NCBI GenBank assembly: GCA_905182645.1
Contig: CAJJCJ010000002.1
Coordinates: forward strand, 62,001-126,000
Length of the DNA stretch: 64,000 nt
Direction: 5' to 3'
Origin: an uncultured Sulfitobacter sp.
Lineage (GTDB): Bacteria; Pseudomonadota; Alphaproteobacteria; Rhodobacterales; Rhodobacteraceae
Positions within the stretch are counted from its first letter, which is position 1; every line of letters begins with the position of its first letter. The notes beneath the pieces are model-generated. The model saw nothing but the letters and a program-made list of their open reading frames with translations, was not told the origin of the DNA and ran no database searches. Made by a program: the position numbers and the translations under genes. Below are positions 1-10,342 of the stretch, piece after piece.

Positions 1-1487
1 TTTTCAACCAGCGCCGCAACGCTTGGTCCAATAATATCAAGTACCAGCGCCGGATAGACGCCCAAGAGCAATGTCATGAACACCAGTGGCGCAAAGATGA
101 ACCGCTCGCGGGTTGTCATGTCTGTGATGGTGCGCAGGCTTTCTTTGATTAGATCGCCCATGACCACGCGGCGGTAGAGCCACAGCGCGTAGGCCGCCGA
201 TAAGATCACCCCAGTGGTCGCGAACATCGCAACCCATGTGTTCACTTGGAAGATGCCCATCAGCACGAGGAATTCACCGACAAACCCTGAGGTGCCTGGC
301 AGGCCGACATTGGCCATTGTGAAGAACAAGAAGATCAGCGCGAAAGCTGGCATCCGGTTTACGAGGCCACCATAGGCATCGATTTCACGGGTGTGCATAC
401 GGTCGTAGATAACCCCGACCAACAAAAACAACGCACCCGAGATAAAGCCGTGGCTGATCATCTGAAAGATCGCCCCGTCGATGCCTTGTTGGTTGACCGC
501 AAAGATACCCATTGTCACGTAACCCATGTGCGCGACGGAAGAATAGGCGATGAGTTTTTTCATGTCTTCTTGGACCATGGCCACAAGTGACGTGTAAATG
601 ATCGCGATTGCTGACATCCAAAGTACGAGATCGCCCATGACTTCGGACCCAATGGGGAACATTGGCAGCGAGAACCGCAAGAAGCCGTAGCCGCCCATTT
701 TCAACAGTATTGCTGCAAGTACGACAGAACCAGCGGTTGGCGCCTGAACGTGTGCGTCTGGTAGCCATGTGTGCACCGGCCACATTGGCATTTTCACGGC
801 AAATGATGCGAAGAACGCAAGCCACATCAGGGTTTGTATACCGCCGACAACGTGGATGCCAAGGATCGAGAAGTCTTCTGATCCGAATTCAGCGACCATC
901 AGCGTTGGGATGTCTGTTGTCCCTGCTTCGCTAAACATTGCAACCATCGCCACTAGCATCAGCACGGAGCCAAGGAAAGTGTAGAGGAAGAATTTGAACG
1001 ATGCGTAGATCCGGTTTTTGCCGCCCCAGATGCCGATAATCAGGAACATCGGGATCAGGCCTGCCTCGAAGAACAGGTAAAACAGTACTAGGTCGAGCGC
1101 CATGAAAACGCCGAGCATCAATGTTTCCAGCAGCAGGAAAGCGATCATGTATTCTTTGACGCGTGTGCTGACGTTCCAGCAGGACGCGATCACAAGTGGC
1201 ATCAAGAATGTGGTGAGCATCACGAATAGGACCGAAATCCCATCGACACCCATTTTGTAGTTCATGCCCATCAGCCAGTCACGTTCTTCCACCATCTGGA
1301 AGTCAGTGTTGGAAGCATCAAACCCGAACAGGATGAACAGCGACACAAGGAACGTGGCCACAGTTGTCGCCATTGCGACCCATTTGGCGTTGCTTTGGGC
1401 AGCGCCGTCATCACCGCGCAAGAACAGCGCCAGAATGATCGCACCGAGCAGCGGGATGAACGTGGTGAGGGAAAGTAGGTTGCCCAT
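1..1487 (-). CDS. nuoM: NADH-quinone oxidoreductase subunit M (partial, 3' end off window)
   Basis: Antiporter-like, proton-pumping membrane subunit of respiratory complex I. Translating the minus strand from the ATG at 1487-1485 gives about 495 codons with no stop before the left edge, so only a short C-terminal piece is missing. The protein opens [15 protein letters not shown] and is almost wholly hydrophobic. It carries the family's charged intramembrane positions: a Glu in [11 protein letters not shown] and a Lys in [18 protein letters not shown]. The start overlaps the nuoL stop (TAATG), so translation is probably coupled. nuoN would be expected just beyond the edge. Confidence 0.97.
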   Translation of the reverse strand, partial: MGNLLSLTTFIPLLGAIILALFLRGDDGAAQSNAKWVAMATTVATFLVSLFILFGFDASNTDFQMVEERDWLMGMNYKMGVDGISVLFVMLTTFLMPLVIASCWNVSTRVKEYMIAFLLLETLMLGVFMALDLVLFYLFFEAGLIPMFLIIGIWGGKNRIYASFKFFLYTFLGSVLMLVAMVAMFSEAGTTDIPTLMVAEFGSEDFSILGIHVVGGIQTLMWLAFFASFAVKMPMWPVHTWLPDAHVQAPTAGSVVLAAILLKMGGYGFLRFSLPMFPIGSEVMGDLVLWMSAIAIIYTSLVAMVQEDMKKLIAYSSVAHMGYVTMGIFAVNQQGIDGAIFQMISHGFISGALFLLVGVIYDRMHTREIDAYGGLVNRMPAFALIFLFFTMANVGLPGTSGFVGEFLVLMGIFQVNTWVAMFATTGVILSAAYALWLYRRVVMGDLIKESLRTITDMTTRERFIFAPLVFMTLLLGVYPALVLDIIGPSVAALVE

Positions 1488-3607
1488 TAGTTGGCCCCTC
1501 CGGTAATAGTTACCCATGTGATCATGGCTGTGATGCCCAGCACCATAAAGAAGGCGTAGGTGAAGATGTAGCCGGACTGTGCGCGGTTCACCCATTTGGT
1601 GAAGAATGGCACGATGCCCGTGGCTATACCGTTGATACCGCCGTCGATGGTGTTGGTATCGCCTTGTTTCCACAAGAACCGTCCGACCCACATCGCTGGT
1701 TTGATGAAGATCACGTTATACAGCTCGTCAAAGTACCATTTGTTTAGCAGGAAGTTATAAAGTGGTGCCTGTTGACGTGCAAGTTTGGCAGGCAGATCGG
1801 GGCGGCGGATATACATCAGGTAGGCCAAGGCCAGACCGCTGATCATTGCGATAAACGGCGACAGTTTGACCCAAGCGGGCACATAATGCGCGTCGTGCAA
1901 AACAGTATTGTCAGCGGCTTTGAAGATAGCTCCTTTGCCCGGAACAGTTGGCCAATCAGAGCTGGTGTCATCGGCAGCGTCCTCGCCGTGATCATCCGTT
2001 TCTTCTGTGGCGGCATAAGCAGGCGTAATCAGCAAAAATGCGTTTGCGTGATCTTCGGCTTTGGAGGCTTCAATAACACCAAAGAATTCGCCCACGTATT
2101 TATCGCTTTTGAAGAAGGGCTTGTAAAACACCATGCCAGAGAACACCGCGCCAAATGCCAATACCGCGAGCGGGATCAGCATGACGTTGGGGCTTTCATG
2201 CGCGTGGTCATGCGTTTGCTTGTCGCCGCGCGGCGTGCCGTAGAACGTCATAAACATCAGGCGCCAGCTGTAGAAACTGGTCATGAAGGCTGCGATCACG
2301 AGCATCCAGAATGCGTAGGATGATTGCGCTGCATAGGCGGATTCAATGATTGCGTCTTTGGACACAAAGCCCGCAAATCCAACAGGGAAACCGATGTAAA
2401 GGAACGGAATACCGACTCCGGTGATCGCAAGCGTTCCTATCATCATGGCGCAGAATGTCTTGGGCATCTTGTGACGCAGGCCGCCATAGTTACGCATGTC
2501 TTGTTCGTGGTGCATGCCGTGGATCACGGACCCAGCCCCAAGGAACAACATCGCCTTAAAGAACGCATGTGTCAGCAGGTGGAACATCGCGACCGAGTAG
2601 ACGCCAGTCCCCGCGGCCACAAACATATAGCCCAGCTGCGACATGGTCGAATATGCGATAACGCGTTTGATGTCGTTTTGGACAAGACCAACTGTTGCTG
2701 CCATGAACGCAGTCGTGGCGCCCATGAATACGATGAAGTTTTTCGCCTCTGGTGCGTATTCAAGCAGTGGGGACATCCGGCAAACAAGGAAGACACCAGC
2801 TGTTACCATTGTAGCGGCGTGGATCAGTGCTGACACAGGTGTCGGCCCTTCCATCGCGTCAGGAAGCCATGTGTGCAGGAACAATTGCGCTGATTTACCC
2901 ATCGCGCCAATGAACAACAGAACCGCAATCAGGTTGGCCGCATTCCAATCGGCCCAGAGGAACGTAAGTTCTTGCTGTGCCAACGTTGGGACAGCTGCAA
3001 AGATGTCGTCGAACTTGATGCTGTCGGTCATCATATAGAGCGCAAAAATACCAAGCGCGAATCCAAAGTCACCAACACGGTTGACCACGAAGGCTTTGAT
3101 TGCGGCAGCGTTGGCGGTTGGCTTTTTGTAGTAGAAACCGATCAGTAGATACGACGCGACGCCGACCCCTTCCCAGCCAAAGAACATCTGCACGAGGTTG
3201 TCGGCTGTCACCAGCATCAACATCGCAAAGGTAAAGAACGACAGGTAGGCAAAGAAACGGGCCTTGTAATGCTCGCCCTCACCAAAGTTTTCGTCGTGGG
3301 CCATGTAGCCAACCGAATACAGATGCACCAGCGCGGACACGGTTGTGATCACGATAAACATTGTCGCAGTCAGACGGTCCATGCGGATCGCCCAATCGGT
3401 GGACAATGTACCGGATTCGATCCAACGCATGATCTGGATATGCTCAGTTACGCCGTCAAATGTCAGGAACACAATCCACGACAGGAAGGCCGCAAGGAAC
3501 AACACCCCGGTGGTCACCCACTGTGCGGCGGTTTCTCCGATGAATTTCCACCCGAAGCCCGCGATCAGCGCGCCGATGAGTGGGGCAAAAAGGATAATGG
3601 TTTCCAT
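1487..3607 (-). CDS. nuoL: NADH-quinone oxidoreductase subunit L
   Basis: Largest antiporter-like proton-pumping subunit of complex I, in the distal membrane arm. 706 residues, a little longer than the common 610-660. Family marks are the Glu of [14 protein letters not shown], the Lys of [18 protein letters not shown] and the long run of transmembrane helices, with the C-terminal part expected to form the lateral helix. A polar, acidic, His-containing insertion sits roughly at residues 520-570 (around [15 protein letters not shown]) and accounts for the extra length. It lies 4 bases after nuoK and its stop overlaps the nuoM start. Confidence 0.97.
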   Translation of the reverse strand: METIILFAPLIGALIAGFGWKFIGETAAQWVTTGVLFLAAFLSWIVFLTFDGVTEHIQIMRWIESGTLSTDWAIRMDRLTATMFIVITTVSALVHLYSVGYMAHDENFGEGEHYKARFFAYLSFFTFAMLMLVTADNLVQMFFGWEGVGVASYLLIGFYYKKPTANAAAIKAFVVNRVGDFGFALGIFALYMMTDSIKFDDIFAAVPTLAQQELTFLWADWNAANLIAVLLFIGAMGKSAQLFLHTWLPDAMEGPTPVSALIHAATMVTAGVFLVCRMSPLLEYAPEAKNFIVFMGATTAFMAATVGLVQNDIKRVIAYSTMSQLGYMFVAAGTGVYSVAMFHLLTHAFFKAMLFLGAGSVIHGMHHEQDMRNYGGLRHKMPKTFCAMMIGTLAITGVGIPFLYIGFPVGFAGFVSKDAIIESAYAAQSSYAFWMLVIAAFMTSFYSWRLMFMTFYGTPRGDKQTHDHAHESPNVMLIPLAVLAFGAVFSGMVFYKPFFKSDKYVGEFFGVIEASKAEDHANAFLLITPAYAATEETDDHGEDAADDTSSDWPTVPGKGAIFKAADNTVLHDAHYVPAWVKLSPFIAMISGLALAYLMYIRRPDLPAKLARQQAPLYNFLLNKWYFDELYNVIFIKPAMWVGRFLWKQGDTNTIDGGINGIATGIVPFFTKWVNRAQSGYIFTYAFFMVLGITAMITWVTITGGAN

Positions 3608-3611
3608 GGAT

Positions 3612-3917
3612 TTAGCCCTTCATCACATTGACGTCTTCAACGTCAATCGTTCCGCGGTTACGGAAGAAACAAACGAGGATCGCCAGACCAATCGCTGCCT
3701 CGGCGGCGGCGACGGTGAGGACGAAAAGCGTGAACACTTGGCCGACTAGATCCCCAAGGAAGCTGGAGAAGACGACAAAGTTAATGTTCACTGCCAGCAG
3801 CATCAGTTCGATGCTCATCAGCAGGATAATCACATTTTTGCGGTTTAAGAACAGGCCAAAAATGCCAATCACAAAGAGTGCCGCAGATACGGTGAGGTAG
3901 TGTTCAATACCAATCAT
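3612..3917 (-). CDS. nuoK: NADH-quinone oxidoreductase subunit K
   Basis: Small membrane subunit of complex I, 101 residues, the usual length, with three predicted transmembrane helices. It shows the conserved helix-2 Glu in [17 protein letters not shown] and the helix-3 Glu in [16 protein letters not shown], which form part of the central proton channel. Two bases separate it from the nuoJ stop and four from nuoL, so it is an internal gene of the nuo operon. Confidence 0.97.
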   Translation of the reverse strand: MIGIEHYLTVSAALFVIGIFGLFLNRKNVIILLMSIELMLLAVNINFVVFSSFLGDLVGQVFTLFVLTVAAAEAAIGLAILVCFFRNRGTIDVEDVNVMKG

Positions 3918-3919
3918 GA

Positions 3920-4525
3920 TTACAGTCCCTGCCCTGGTTTGACGTCGATGTTCTTCATGGATTTTGCTGGATCGCGGTGCATTTGTTGCATGACGTTCTG
4001 GCGTTTGATGTCAGTCCGGTGGCGCAGTGTCAGCACGATTGCACCAATCATCGCAACCAGAAGGATCAGGCCCGCAAGTTGGAACAGCATGATGTATTTG
4101 TCGTAGATCAGCATGCCGAGGGCGGCTGTGTTTTGCGCGTCGCCTTTTGGTGCATCGATGTTGGCGGCGACTGCTTCTGCATAATCCCACGCGCCAAAGG
4201 CCATGCCGAGTTGCATCAAGATAACCACGCCGATCAACAAAGCCAGCGGCATGTATTTCGAAATTTCCGCCTTGAGTTCTGCAAAGTCCACGTCGAGCAT
4301 CATGACCACAAAGAGAAACAGCACTGCGACGGCCCCGACGTAGACGATGATCAGCAGCATGGCGACGAATTCCGCGCCCAGTAGGACGAACAGTCCTGCG
4401 GACGACAGGAATGCGAGAATCAGCCAAAGCACCGAATGCACGGGGTTTCGGCTGATGACTGTCATCAATCCGCCTGCAACCGTGGTGACTGCAAAGAGGT
4501 AAAATGTAAATGCGGCAACGGTCAT
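3920..4525 (-). CDS. nuoJ: NADH-quinone oxidoreductase subunit J
   Basis: Membrane subunit of complex I, 201 residues, with about five transmembrane segments. Family features include the N-terminal region [15 protein letters not shown] and the third helix [20 protein letters not shown], the region that contains the mobile pi-bulge helix in solved complexes. Its start overlaps the stop of the preceding carboxymuconolactone decarboxylase-like gene by ATGA, showing that this accessory gene is cotranslated with the complex I genes. Confidence 0.96.
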   Translation of the reverse strand: MTVAAFTFYLFAVTTVAGGLMTVISRNPVHSVLWLILAFLSSAGLFVLLGAEFVAMLLIIVYVGAVAVLFLFVVMMLDVDFAELKAEISKYMPLALLIGVVILMQLGMAFGAWDYAEAVAANIDAPKGDAQNTAALGMLIYDKYIMLFQLAGLILLVAMIGAIVLTLRHRTDIKRQNVMQQMHRDPAKSMKNIDVKPGQGL

Positions 4526-4920
4526 GAAGATGCGTCCTTTTCCATCACGTCGGTGGCGATTCCCATCGCCGTTGTCATTGCAGGCACACCGCCGAACACC
4601 GCTGCTTGGGCGATTGTTTCTGCGATTTCCTGTTTAGTGGCGCCGGCTTCCACGAGGTGGCGCACGGTCAACCGGATTTGCACGTCGGCGCTGGCACCCA
4701 TGATGGTCAGAGCGTGCAACGTCAGCAATAGCTTGGTTTTCGCATCCAACCCGTCGGGGTTCATACCTTTACCCATGAACTGTTCCATCATGTCCTTGGA
4801 CATTGTCGGGAACAGGTCTTCAAAACCCTTACCCACAAACGATTCCATGGCAGGGTTCAGCTGCTTAGCTAAATCCTGACCCATGGCCATCATTGCTTCA
4901 AAGGGGTTTTTATCGGTCAT
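4522..4920 (-). CDS. Carboxymuconolactone decarboxylase (CMD/AhpD-fold) family protein within nuo operon
   Basis: 132-residue soluble protein of the CMD fold; the core spans roughly residues 55-125 ([17 protein letters not shown] through [10 protein letters not shown]). It contains no cysteine at all, so it lacks the CxxC redox pair of AhpD-type peroxidase reductases and cannot act by that chemistry. It overlaps nuoI upstream and nuoJ downstream by ATGA, so it is embedded in the complex I operon. Its role is unknown; a factor in assembly or stability of complex I is only an inference from position. The N-terminal 50 residues are Met-rich. Confidence 0.85.
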   Translation of the reverse strand: MTDKNPFEAMMAMGQDLAKQLNPAMESFVGKGFEDLFPTMSKDMMEQFMGKGMNPDGLDAKTKLLLTLHALTIMGASADVQIRLTVRHLVEAGATKQEIAETIAQAAVFGGVPAMTTAMGIATDVMEKDASS

Positions 4921-5414
4921 CGGTACGGTGCATCCATTTCAAGATTGCGCGCGATCTCTGCTTCCCAGCGGTCGCCGTTTTCCAACAATTTGTCTTTGTC
5001 GTAGTACAGCTCTTCACGGGTCTCGGTGGAGAATTCGAAATTCGGGCCTTCGACAATTGCGTCCACTGGACAGGCTTCTTGGCAGAAACCGCAGTAGATG
5101 CATTTCGTCATGTCGATGTCATAGCGTGTTGTCCGGCGTGACCCGTCATCGCGCGGTTCAGCGTCGATTGTGATGGCTTGCGCGGGGCAGACTGCTTCGC
5201 ACAGTTTACATGCGATGCAGCGTTCTTCGCCGTTTGCATAGCGGCGAAGCGCGTGTTCACCACGGAAACGTGAGGACAAAGGCCCCTTTTCATGCGGGTA
5301 GTTCAGCGTCGCCTTGGGGCTGAAGAAATACTTCATGCCCAGCCCAAACGCTTTCCAGAAATCCATCAGCAGGAAGTATTTGGCGGTGCGGGTGTAATCA
5401 AATGGTTCGTTCAT
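4917..5414 (-). CDS. nuoI: NADH-quinone oxidoreductase subunit I (2x[4Fe-4S])
   Basis: Peripheral-arm subunit carrying iron-sulfur clusters N6a and N6b, which pass electrons to NuoB. 165 residues. Two ferredoxin motifs are intact: C66, C69, C72, C76 ([12 protein letters not shown]) and C105, C108, C111, C115 ([12 protein letters not shown]). The N-terminal amphipathic region ([19 protein letters not shown]) is the usual membrane-associated helix. It lies 3 bases after nuoH. Confidence 0.98.
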   Translation of the reverse strand: MNEPFDYTRTAKYFLLMDFWKAFGLGMKYFFSPKATLNYPHEKGPLSSRFRGEHALRRYANGEERCIACKLCEAVCPAQAITIDAEPRDDGSRRTTRYDIDMTKCIYCGFCQEACPVDAIVEGPNFEFSTETREELYYDKDKLLENGDRWEAEIARNLEMDAPYR

Positions 5415-5417
5415 TGG

Positions 5418-6452
5418 TTAAACTCCCATTGTCCAGCGAGCCCAAAAGCCCCCCAGAACTTCAAATTTTGCGAGGAACGAAACCAACACGACCCAGAACA
5501 GGGAGAGCGGCAAGAAGACTTTCCAGCCGATCCGCATCAGTTGGTCGTAGCGGTAGCGCGGTGTCAGTGCCTTCACCATGGAGAACATGAAGAAGACCAA
5601 GCTCATTTTCAGGACCATCCAGAATACGCCGTCTGGCAAGAAGCTGACGGGTGACAACCATCCGCCTAAGAACAGCAGTGATACAAGGGCGCACATCAGA
5701 ACGACGGCCATCAATTCGCCGATCATAAACAGCAGGAACGGAGTTGATGAATATTCGACTTGGTAGCCTGCAACGAGTTCTGATTCCGCTTCTGGTAGGT
5801 CAAACGGTGGTCGGTTCGTTTCAGCCAAGGCACTGATAAAGAACAAAAATAACATCGGAAAATGCGCCACCCAGTACCAGCTAAAGAACCCGCCTTCTTG
5901 GGCGCCAACGATATCACCGAAGTTCATGGACCCTGTGGAGATGATCACACCGATGATGATCAGGCCGATGGAGACCTCGTAAGAAATCATCTGTGCCGCA
6001 GACCGCAGGGACCCGAGGAACGGGTACTTGGAGTTGGATGCCCAACCGCCCATGATCACGCCATAAACTTCGAGTGACGAGATCGCAAAGACATACAAGA
6101 TTGCCACGTTGATGTTTGAAATCACCCAGCCATCGTTGAATGGGATCACTGCCCATGTGATGACGGCCAGCACAAAGGCGATCATTGGCGCAAGGAAAAA
6201 TACGAATTTGTCGGCGCCCGCAGGCACGACGATCTCTTTGACGATGTATTTCAGGAAATCCGCGAATGATTGCAGCAACCCGAAAGGCCCAACCATGTTT
6301 GGCCCTTTGCGCATCTGCACAGCAGCCCAGATTTTCCGGTCAGCATACATTAGGAACGCAAGCGCGACCAAAAGCGGGATCAGCACCAAAAGGCACTGTC
6401 CAAGGATCACAAGCACAATGCCCAGATTGGTATTGGTGAAAAATTCAACCAT
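5418..6452 (-). CDS. nuoH: NADH-quinone oxidoreductase subunit H
   Basis: Membrane subunit at the quinone-binding junction of complex I; 344 residues from the chosen ATG at 6452. The reading frame is open further upstream to 6635, but that extension is not NuoH-like and would overlap the preceding lipoprotein gene. The ATG at 6452 has an AGGAAA ribosome-binding site and begins [11 protein letters not shown]. About eight transmembrane helices are seen, with the signature regions [22 protein letters not shown] (near residues 45-65) and [21 protein letters not shown]. Confidence 0.97.
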   Translation of the reverse strand: MVEFFTNTNLGIVLVILGQCLLVLIPLLVALAFLMYADRKIWAAVQMRKGPNMVGPFGLLQSFADFLKYIVKEIVVPAGADKFVFFLAPMIAFVLAVITWAVIPFNDGWVISNINVAILYVFAISSLEVYGVIMGGWASNSKYPFLGSLRSAAQMISYEVSIGLIIIGVIISTGSMNFGDIVGAQEGGFFSWYWVAHFPMLFLFFISALAETNRPPFDLPEAESELVAGYQVEYSSTPFLLFMIGELMAVVLMCALVSLLFLGGWLSPVSFLPDGVFWMVLKMSLVFFMFSMVKALTPRYRYDQLMRIGWKVFLPLSLFWVVLVSFLAKFEVLGGFWARWTMGV

Positions 6453-6465
6453 AGTTTTCGTTTCC

Positions 6466-6855
6466 TTACACCGTTGGAATGCCAGCCGTGCCGCAATCGG
6501 CGACGGCCACTTCGGCGTCAATTGTCTTGAGCCCGCGCGGAAGCGCGGGAGAGATCGTATAAACTGCGTCGGCGGACCAAAGCCCGCCATTTTCCGCCGC
6601 TTGGGTCCGCACGTGACGCAAGAATCCGTATCCACGGATCAGCGTATATTGTGCAGCCGCGCACTCGGAGTATTTTGTCACTTGTTCGACCGTATCAGCG
6701 CCGGTCATGGCCACCCGAAAGTTGACCAAATCACCTTCGAGCAAACGGGTTTCGATCCGATCATACGATGGTGACATTGGCGCTTGGGACACTTGCGGAT
6801 CTGCAACTGTACAGGCCGTCAGCGTCAGCGCGGATATGATCGCTGCAATCTTCAC
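6466..6855 (-). CDS. Small lipoprotein between nuoG and nuoH
   Basis: 129-residue protein of unknown function. It has a short signal peptide ending in a lipobox (LTAC at residues 12-15), so it should be lipidated and held at the inner or outer membrane facing the periplasm. The rest is soluble with two further cysteines (C65 region ECAAAQ and C122 region ADCGTAG) that could form a disulfide. It starts directly after the nuoG stop with no gap and ends 13 bases before nuoH, so it is cotranscribed with complex I. I do not recognise a named family. Confidence 0.7.
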   Translation of the reverse strand: MKIAAIISALTLTACTVADPQVSQAPMSPSYDRIETRLLEGDLVNFRVAMTGADTVEQVTKYSECAAAQYTLIRGYGFLRHVRTQAAENGGLWSADAVYTISPALPRGLKTIDAEVAVADCGTAGIPTV

Positions 6856-8847
6856 TTATTCGGCGGCCAGCGCGGCAGATGCCCGCGTTTTCGCGTTTGC
6901 CGAGAGTTCCGCCATCAACTGGCTTGCCCGCGCGATTGGGTTTGTCAGGTAGAAGTCGGATACGGCGTAGCGGAAGTTCGCCTTACCCATTTTCTTGGCC
7001 TTAAGCGGTGCCCAGTCGTTGTCAGCGACTTCGTCGATTGCGCCCAGATGTGGGTTTGCCGCGATCATCGCTGTGCGCAATGCGCTAAGGCTGTCGAATG
7101 GCAGGGTCGCACCGAGTTCAGCGGACAATGCGCGCAGGATTGCCCAGTTTTCTTTTGCTTCACCAGGAGCAAACGACGCACGTTGAGCCATCTGCGGCCG
7201 TCCTTCGGTGTTTACGAATAGGCCGTTTTCTTCGGTGTAGGCTGCAGCTGGCAAGATGATGTCAGCTCGGTGTGCACCACGGTCGCCGTGCGAGCCTTGA
7301 TAGATCACAAATGCGCCTGCGTCGATGTCCAGTTCATCTGCGCCCATGTTGTAAATCACGTCTGCACCGTCGACAGCAACCTTTAGGCCCCCATCAGTGG
7401 TCGCATCCACGTCCATCGCGCCAACGCGGCCAGCGGCCGAATGCAGCACCAAGAATTTGCCGCCAGATTTCGACATTGCAGTGCCGAGTACGGCTGCGCC
7501 GTCGGCCTCTGTCAATGCGCCCATGCCGATGATGACAAGCGTGTTTTCATCCAACGCGTCAAGGTTAGCGAGAGCTTCGCGGCCCGCCCCGAGCTCTTCA
7601 ACCGGATAGGTCAGGTCAACTGGCGTGCCGATGCGCGCGATGTTTGCGCCGCGCGACCATGCCTGACGCAAACGCGCGTTCAGAACCGGCGATTCCATTT
7701 TTGGGTTCGTGCCGATCAGCAGGATTTTTTCCGCGCTGTCGATATCTTCGATCGCGGCGGTTCCAACATAGCCAGAGCGGTTGCCCGCTGGCAGCGCGGC
7801 GTTATCAGTGCGGCATTCGACGTTGCCGCCCTGCGATTGAACCAATGCTTTAAGTGCAAATGCGGCTTCGGTTGGCGCAAGATCACCAACGAGGCCAGCA
7901 ATCTTTTTGCCCTTCATCGCGGCGGCAGCGGCAGTGAGGGCTTCGCCCCAGCCTGCTTTGCGTAGCTTGCCGTTTTCGCGGATGTACGGCGTATCGAGGC
8001 GCTGGCGGCGCAGACCGTCCCAGACAAAACGGGTTTTGTCGGAAATCCATTCCTCGTTCACGCCGTCATGGTTGCGCGGAAGCATGCGCATGACTTCGCG
8101 GCCTTTGGTATCGACGCGGATGTTGGCTCCTAGGCCATCCATCACGTCGATTGATTCAGTCTTGGTCAATTCCCAAGGACGGGCGGTGAATGCATATGGT
8201 TTGGATACAAGCGCGCCAACGGGGCACAAGTCAATGATGTTGCCCTGCAGGTTACTGTCGAGGGTTTCGCCCAAGTAGGATGTGATTTCGGCGTCTTCGC
8301 CGCGACCGGTTTGGCCCATCTGGTGGATGCCAGCGACTTCAGTGGTAAAGCGCACGCAACGGGTGCACGAAATACAGCGGGTCATGTGGGTTTCGACAAG
8401 CGGTCCGAGATCAAGATCGTCGGTTGCACGCTTTGGTTCGCGAAAGCGCGAGAAATCGACACCGTAAGCCATGGCTTGATCTTGCAGATCGCATTCGCCG
8501 CCTTGGTCGCAGATCGGGCAATCAAGCGGGTGGTTGATCAGGAGAAATTCCATCACGCCTTCACGGGCCTTTTTGACCATGGGCGAATTGGTTTTAACAA
8601 CGGGTGGCTGGCCTTCTGGACCGGGTCGCAAATCTTTGACCTGCATGGCGCAAGATGCGGCAGGTTTGGGCGGGCCACCGACAACTTCGACCAGACACAT
8701 ACGGCAGTTGCCAGCAATCGAAAGCCGCTCATGATAGCAGAAACGCGGGATCTCGACGCCAGCCTCGCCGCAGGCCTGGATTAGGGTCATTGCCCCGTCG
8801 ACCTCGACCTCATTTCCATCGATAACAATTTTGCGAAGATTAGACAT
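6856..8847 (-). CDS. nuoG: NADH-quinone oxidoreductase subunit G
   Basis: Largest peripheral-arm subunit of complex I, 663 residues, carrying clusters N1b, N4 and N5. Visible ligands: C37, C48, C51 and C66 for the [2Fe-2S] cluster; H106, C110, C113, C119 ([14 protein letters not shown]) for N5; C158, C161, C164 and C208 for N4. The C-terminal two thirds is the molybdopterin-oxidoreductase-like fold without a cofactor. A 170-base gap containing a strong terminator separates it from the upstream nuo genes, so it may depend on its own promoter. Confidence 0.97.
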   Translation of the reverse strand: MSNLRKIVIDGNEVEVDGAMTLIQACGEAGVEIPRFCYHERLSIAGNCRMCLVEVVGGPPKPAASCAMQVKDLRPGPEGQPPVVKTNSPMVKKAREGVMEFLLINHPLDCPICDQGGECDLQDQAMAYGVDFSRFREPKRATDDLDLGPLVETHMTRCISCTRCVRFTTEVAGIHQMGQTGRGEDAEITSYLGETLDSNLQGNIIDLCPVGALVSKPYAFTARPWELTKTESIDVMDGLGANIRVDTKGREVMRMLPRNHDGVNEEWISDKTRFVWDGLRRQRLDTPYIRENGKLRKAGWGEALTAAAAAMKGKKIAGLVGDLAPTEAAFALKALVQSQGGNVECRTDNAALPAGNRSGYVGTAAIEDIDSAEKILLIGTNPKMESPVLNARLRQAWSRGANIARIGTPVDLTYPVEELGAGREALANLDALDENTLVIIGMGALTEADGAAVLGTAMSKSGGKFLVLHSAAGRVGAMDVDATTDGGLKVAVDGADVIYNMGADELDIDAGAFVIYQGSHGDRGAHRADIILPAAAYTEENGLFVNTEGRPQMAQRASFAPGEAKENWAILRALSAELGATLPFDSLSALRTAMIAANPHLGAIDEVADNDWAPLKAKKMGKANFRYAVSDFYLTNPIARASQLMAELSANAKTRASAALAAE

Positions 8848-8868
8848 AGCGCGCCTTTATATTCCCAT

Positions 8869-8897
8869 TGCACCGCACACCCAATTATTGGGGTGCA
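8869..8897 (-). promoter_or_regulatory. Inverted-repeat element in the nuoG leader
   Basis: Twenty-two bases and more upstream of the nuoG start there are two overlapping pairings: TGCACC/GGTGCA (8869-8874 with 8892-8897) and the inner CACCCAA/TTGGGGTG (8878-8884 with 8888-8895). On the minus strand a weak sigma70-like match TTGGGT-N17-TATAAA overlaps the element, but its -10 box sits almost on the ribosome-binding region. The element may be an operator or leader hairpin for nuoG; its function is not shown. Confidence 0.3.
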
Positions 8898-8947
8898 GCA
8901 TGGTTGGCTTCTAACGCGACATGGCCCATGATGCCAGTCAGATTGAC

Positions 8948-8985
8948 AAAAAAACCACCCCGAAAGTGGCTTCTTTCGGGGTGGT
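8948..8985 (-). terminator. Intrinsic terminator between the DUF5333 gene and nuoG
   Basis: A perfect 13-bp stem (8954-8966 pairing with 8973-8985; core CCACCCCGAAAG / CTTTCGGGGTGG) with a 6-base loop. On the minus strand it is followed by seven T (complement of A 8948-8954). This is a textbook rho-independent terminator for transcripts coming from the nuoA side. It lies 33 bases after the DUF5333 stop and about 100 bases before nuoG. Confidence 0.85.
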
Positions 8986-9017
8986 GTCTTGAATAATTGC
9001 CGTGGCATCCAAAAGGG

Positions 9018-9425
9018 TTAGCGCAACAGCCGTCCAATTGCGTTGCCTTTGGCGATTTCGCCGCGGCCCACGGCGCAATAACTGGCCTCATCACCGGCGA
9101 CGGTGCCAAGCTCGCGCAAACGGCCGTAGGCGATTTCAATAAGGCGGTTTTCTTCGGTTTTGTCGTTGACATACGCGTCCACCTCAGCGCGAGAAAATCC
9201 GAGGTCGAAGGCATTTTTTCGCAATGAAAACAGATAGTTGATTCCACGAATACGGCGCGGACTGATGCTGCTGCATCTGTTGGATAACTCAAGCGCCATG
9301 CCAGTGGCGATAAGGCCCTCGCGCACATGTGCGACGTCTTTTAGCGCAGGGTCCGCTGAAACGGCGCCGCTGAGGCCTGCGACGGCGGCGCAAATTGCCA
9401 ATGCGATTGCTGGTGTCTTTTTCAT
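9018..9425 (-). CDS. DUF5333 family exported protein
   Basis: 135 residues from the ATG at 9425 (MKKTPAIALAICAAVAGLSG), which gives a clean signal peptide ending near VSADPA; the frame is open ten codons further upstream without a plausible signal. The mature protein has two cysteines (RCSS and YCAV) and resembles the DUF5333 proteins found in Rhodobacteraceae. Function is unknown. It is the last gene before the internal terminator of the nuo cluster, and about 110 bases separate it from the broken DUF3291 gene upstream. Confidence 0.75.
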   Translation of the reverse strand: MKKTPAIALAICAAVAGLSGAVSADPALKDVAHVREGLIATGMALELSNRCSSISPRRIRGINYLFSLRKNAFDLGFSRAEVDAYVNDKTEENRLIEIAYGRLRELGTVAGDEASYCAVGRGEIAKGNAIGRLLR

Positions 9426-9535
9426 GGGCCAAGTCTTTCTTTTCGATACGGGCACATCGCCCTTCTTGGGTTAGATGTCGGCCGTTGGGCGTTGTTATTC
9501 AATAACAGATCGCAGTTTTCAGGTTTTTGGCGGGT

Positions 9536-9983
9536 TTACGCGGATGGCGCCATGTTGGCGCGCATATAGTCCCAGCCGAACGCATCATCGCTATCGCAAT
9601 GGCTGCGCAGATGTTCAAGTTTTGCCAAGGCCTCGGCCAATGTGGGTTTATGCCCGACAGGCACCCACCACATAACAAAGTGCATTTCGCCCAAAAGCTC
9701 AAACCATTCGGCGCGTCGGTGCATGAATTTGGCATGTAGCGTGTCGTACACAAATGTTTGCAATTGGGCCGGCGTTTCCCAGACTGTGAGGTTCGGAATA
9801 TACCGTGGGTCATCGTCGATAGCGGTTGCGGTATTTCCTTCGCCCTCGTCGCCTTCTATCATCCAAACATATCCAGGCATCCGTTTGCCAAGTCCGTTGA
9901 TCCGGTCGAGATTGTTCATGAAATCAGCGGCGCGGGTCAGCTCGCGGGGCAATAAGGCGGCCAATATTGAGTTCAGCAAGATG
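9536..9983 (-). pseudogene. DUF3291 family protein, frameshifted near its N-terminus
   Basis: The longer frame encodes the bulk of a DUF3291 protein (ADFMNNLDRINGLGKRMPG, YIPNLTVWETPAQLQTFVY, FVMWWVPVGH). Its own N-terminus begins at a TTG and does not look like the family. The adjacent frame just upstream reads HLAELNIGRLIAPRADPR, which is the typical DUF3291 N-terminus, then hits a stop. Adding one C to the CCC run at 9934-9936 joins them as IAPRADPRAADFMNNLDR. No ATG, GTG or TTG is present in the N-terminal frame close upstream, so the start may also be lost. Either a real pseudogene or a sequence error. Confidence 0.7.
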
Positions 9984-10006
9984 TCGTTGTGGGGTGTTTC
10001 CGCACC

Positions 10007-10090
10007 TCAGGGCGCGACTGCAGTCCAGATGACGTAGGCGATGATCCCCCAAGCGGCCAAAGCCAATGCGGTGCGAAATGCCCGAGAAAC
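10007..10090 (-). other. Possible small single-helix ORF lacking a start codon
   Basis: In frame with, and directly after, the TAA of the 83-codon ORF upstream, 27 codons read SRAFRTALALAAWGIIAYV and continue IWTAVAP to a TGA. The composition is that of one transmembrane helix. There is no ATG, GTG or TTG at the beginning (first codon after the stop is GTT). It may be a remnant of a tiny membrane protein gene, or a C-terminal extension removed by the TAA. Expression is doubtful. Confidence 0.3.
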
Positions 10091-10342
10091 TTACAGCAAC
10101 CCGTCAACCATAGCCGTCGAAACTGCAATTGCGCCGACCGCGATCAACGCAAGCCCTGCATAATACAGCACCAGATTTTGCGCCCCAAAGATCGTTGTCG
10201 CCATACCCAGAATATAAACGGCAAAGGAAAACACAAAAGCGCTCCAGCTTAATCCACTGCCGCGTCTATCGATTTTGTCCGCCGCTTCATTCAGCTGCAA
10301 TTGCGCCGCGTTTATGCGCAATCCGGTCTTCGATGTCGCCAC
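10091..10342 (-). CDS. Small membrane protein downstream of nuoF
   Basis: Up to 83 residues with two predicted transmembrane helices ([16 protein letters not shown] and [17 protein letters not shown]). The longest frame starts at a GTG (10342) inside nuoF and overlaps it by 56 bases; a TTG at 10300 would overlap nuoF by only 14 bases and may be the real start (69 residues). I recognise no family. Position within the nuo operon suggests a complex I-linked or merely cotranscribed role. Confidence 0.55.
   Translation of the reverse strand: MATSKTGLRINAAQLQLNEAADKIDRRGSGLSWSAFVFSFAVYILGMATTIFGAQNLVLYYAGLALIAVGAIAVSTAMVDGLL

Noticed and set aside
1772..2323. 183-codon plus-strand ORF opposite nuoL
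   Set aside because: Charged, Cys/His-rich composition typical of the reverse complement of a membrane protein gene; no start signals.
6109..6774. 221-codon plus-strand ORF opposite nuoH and the lipoprotein
   Set aside because: Antisense to nuoH; no domain or ribosome-binding support.
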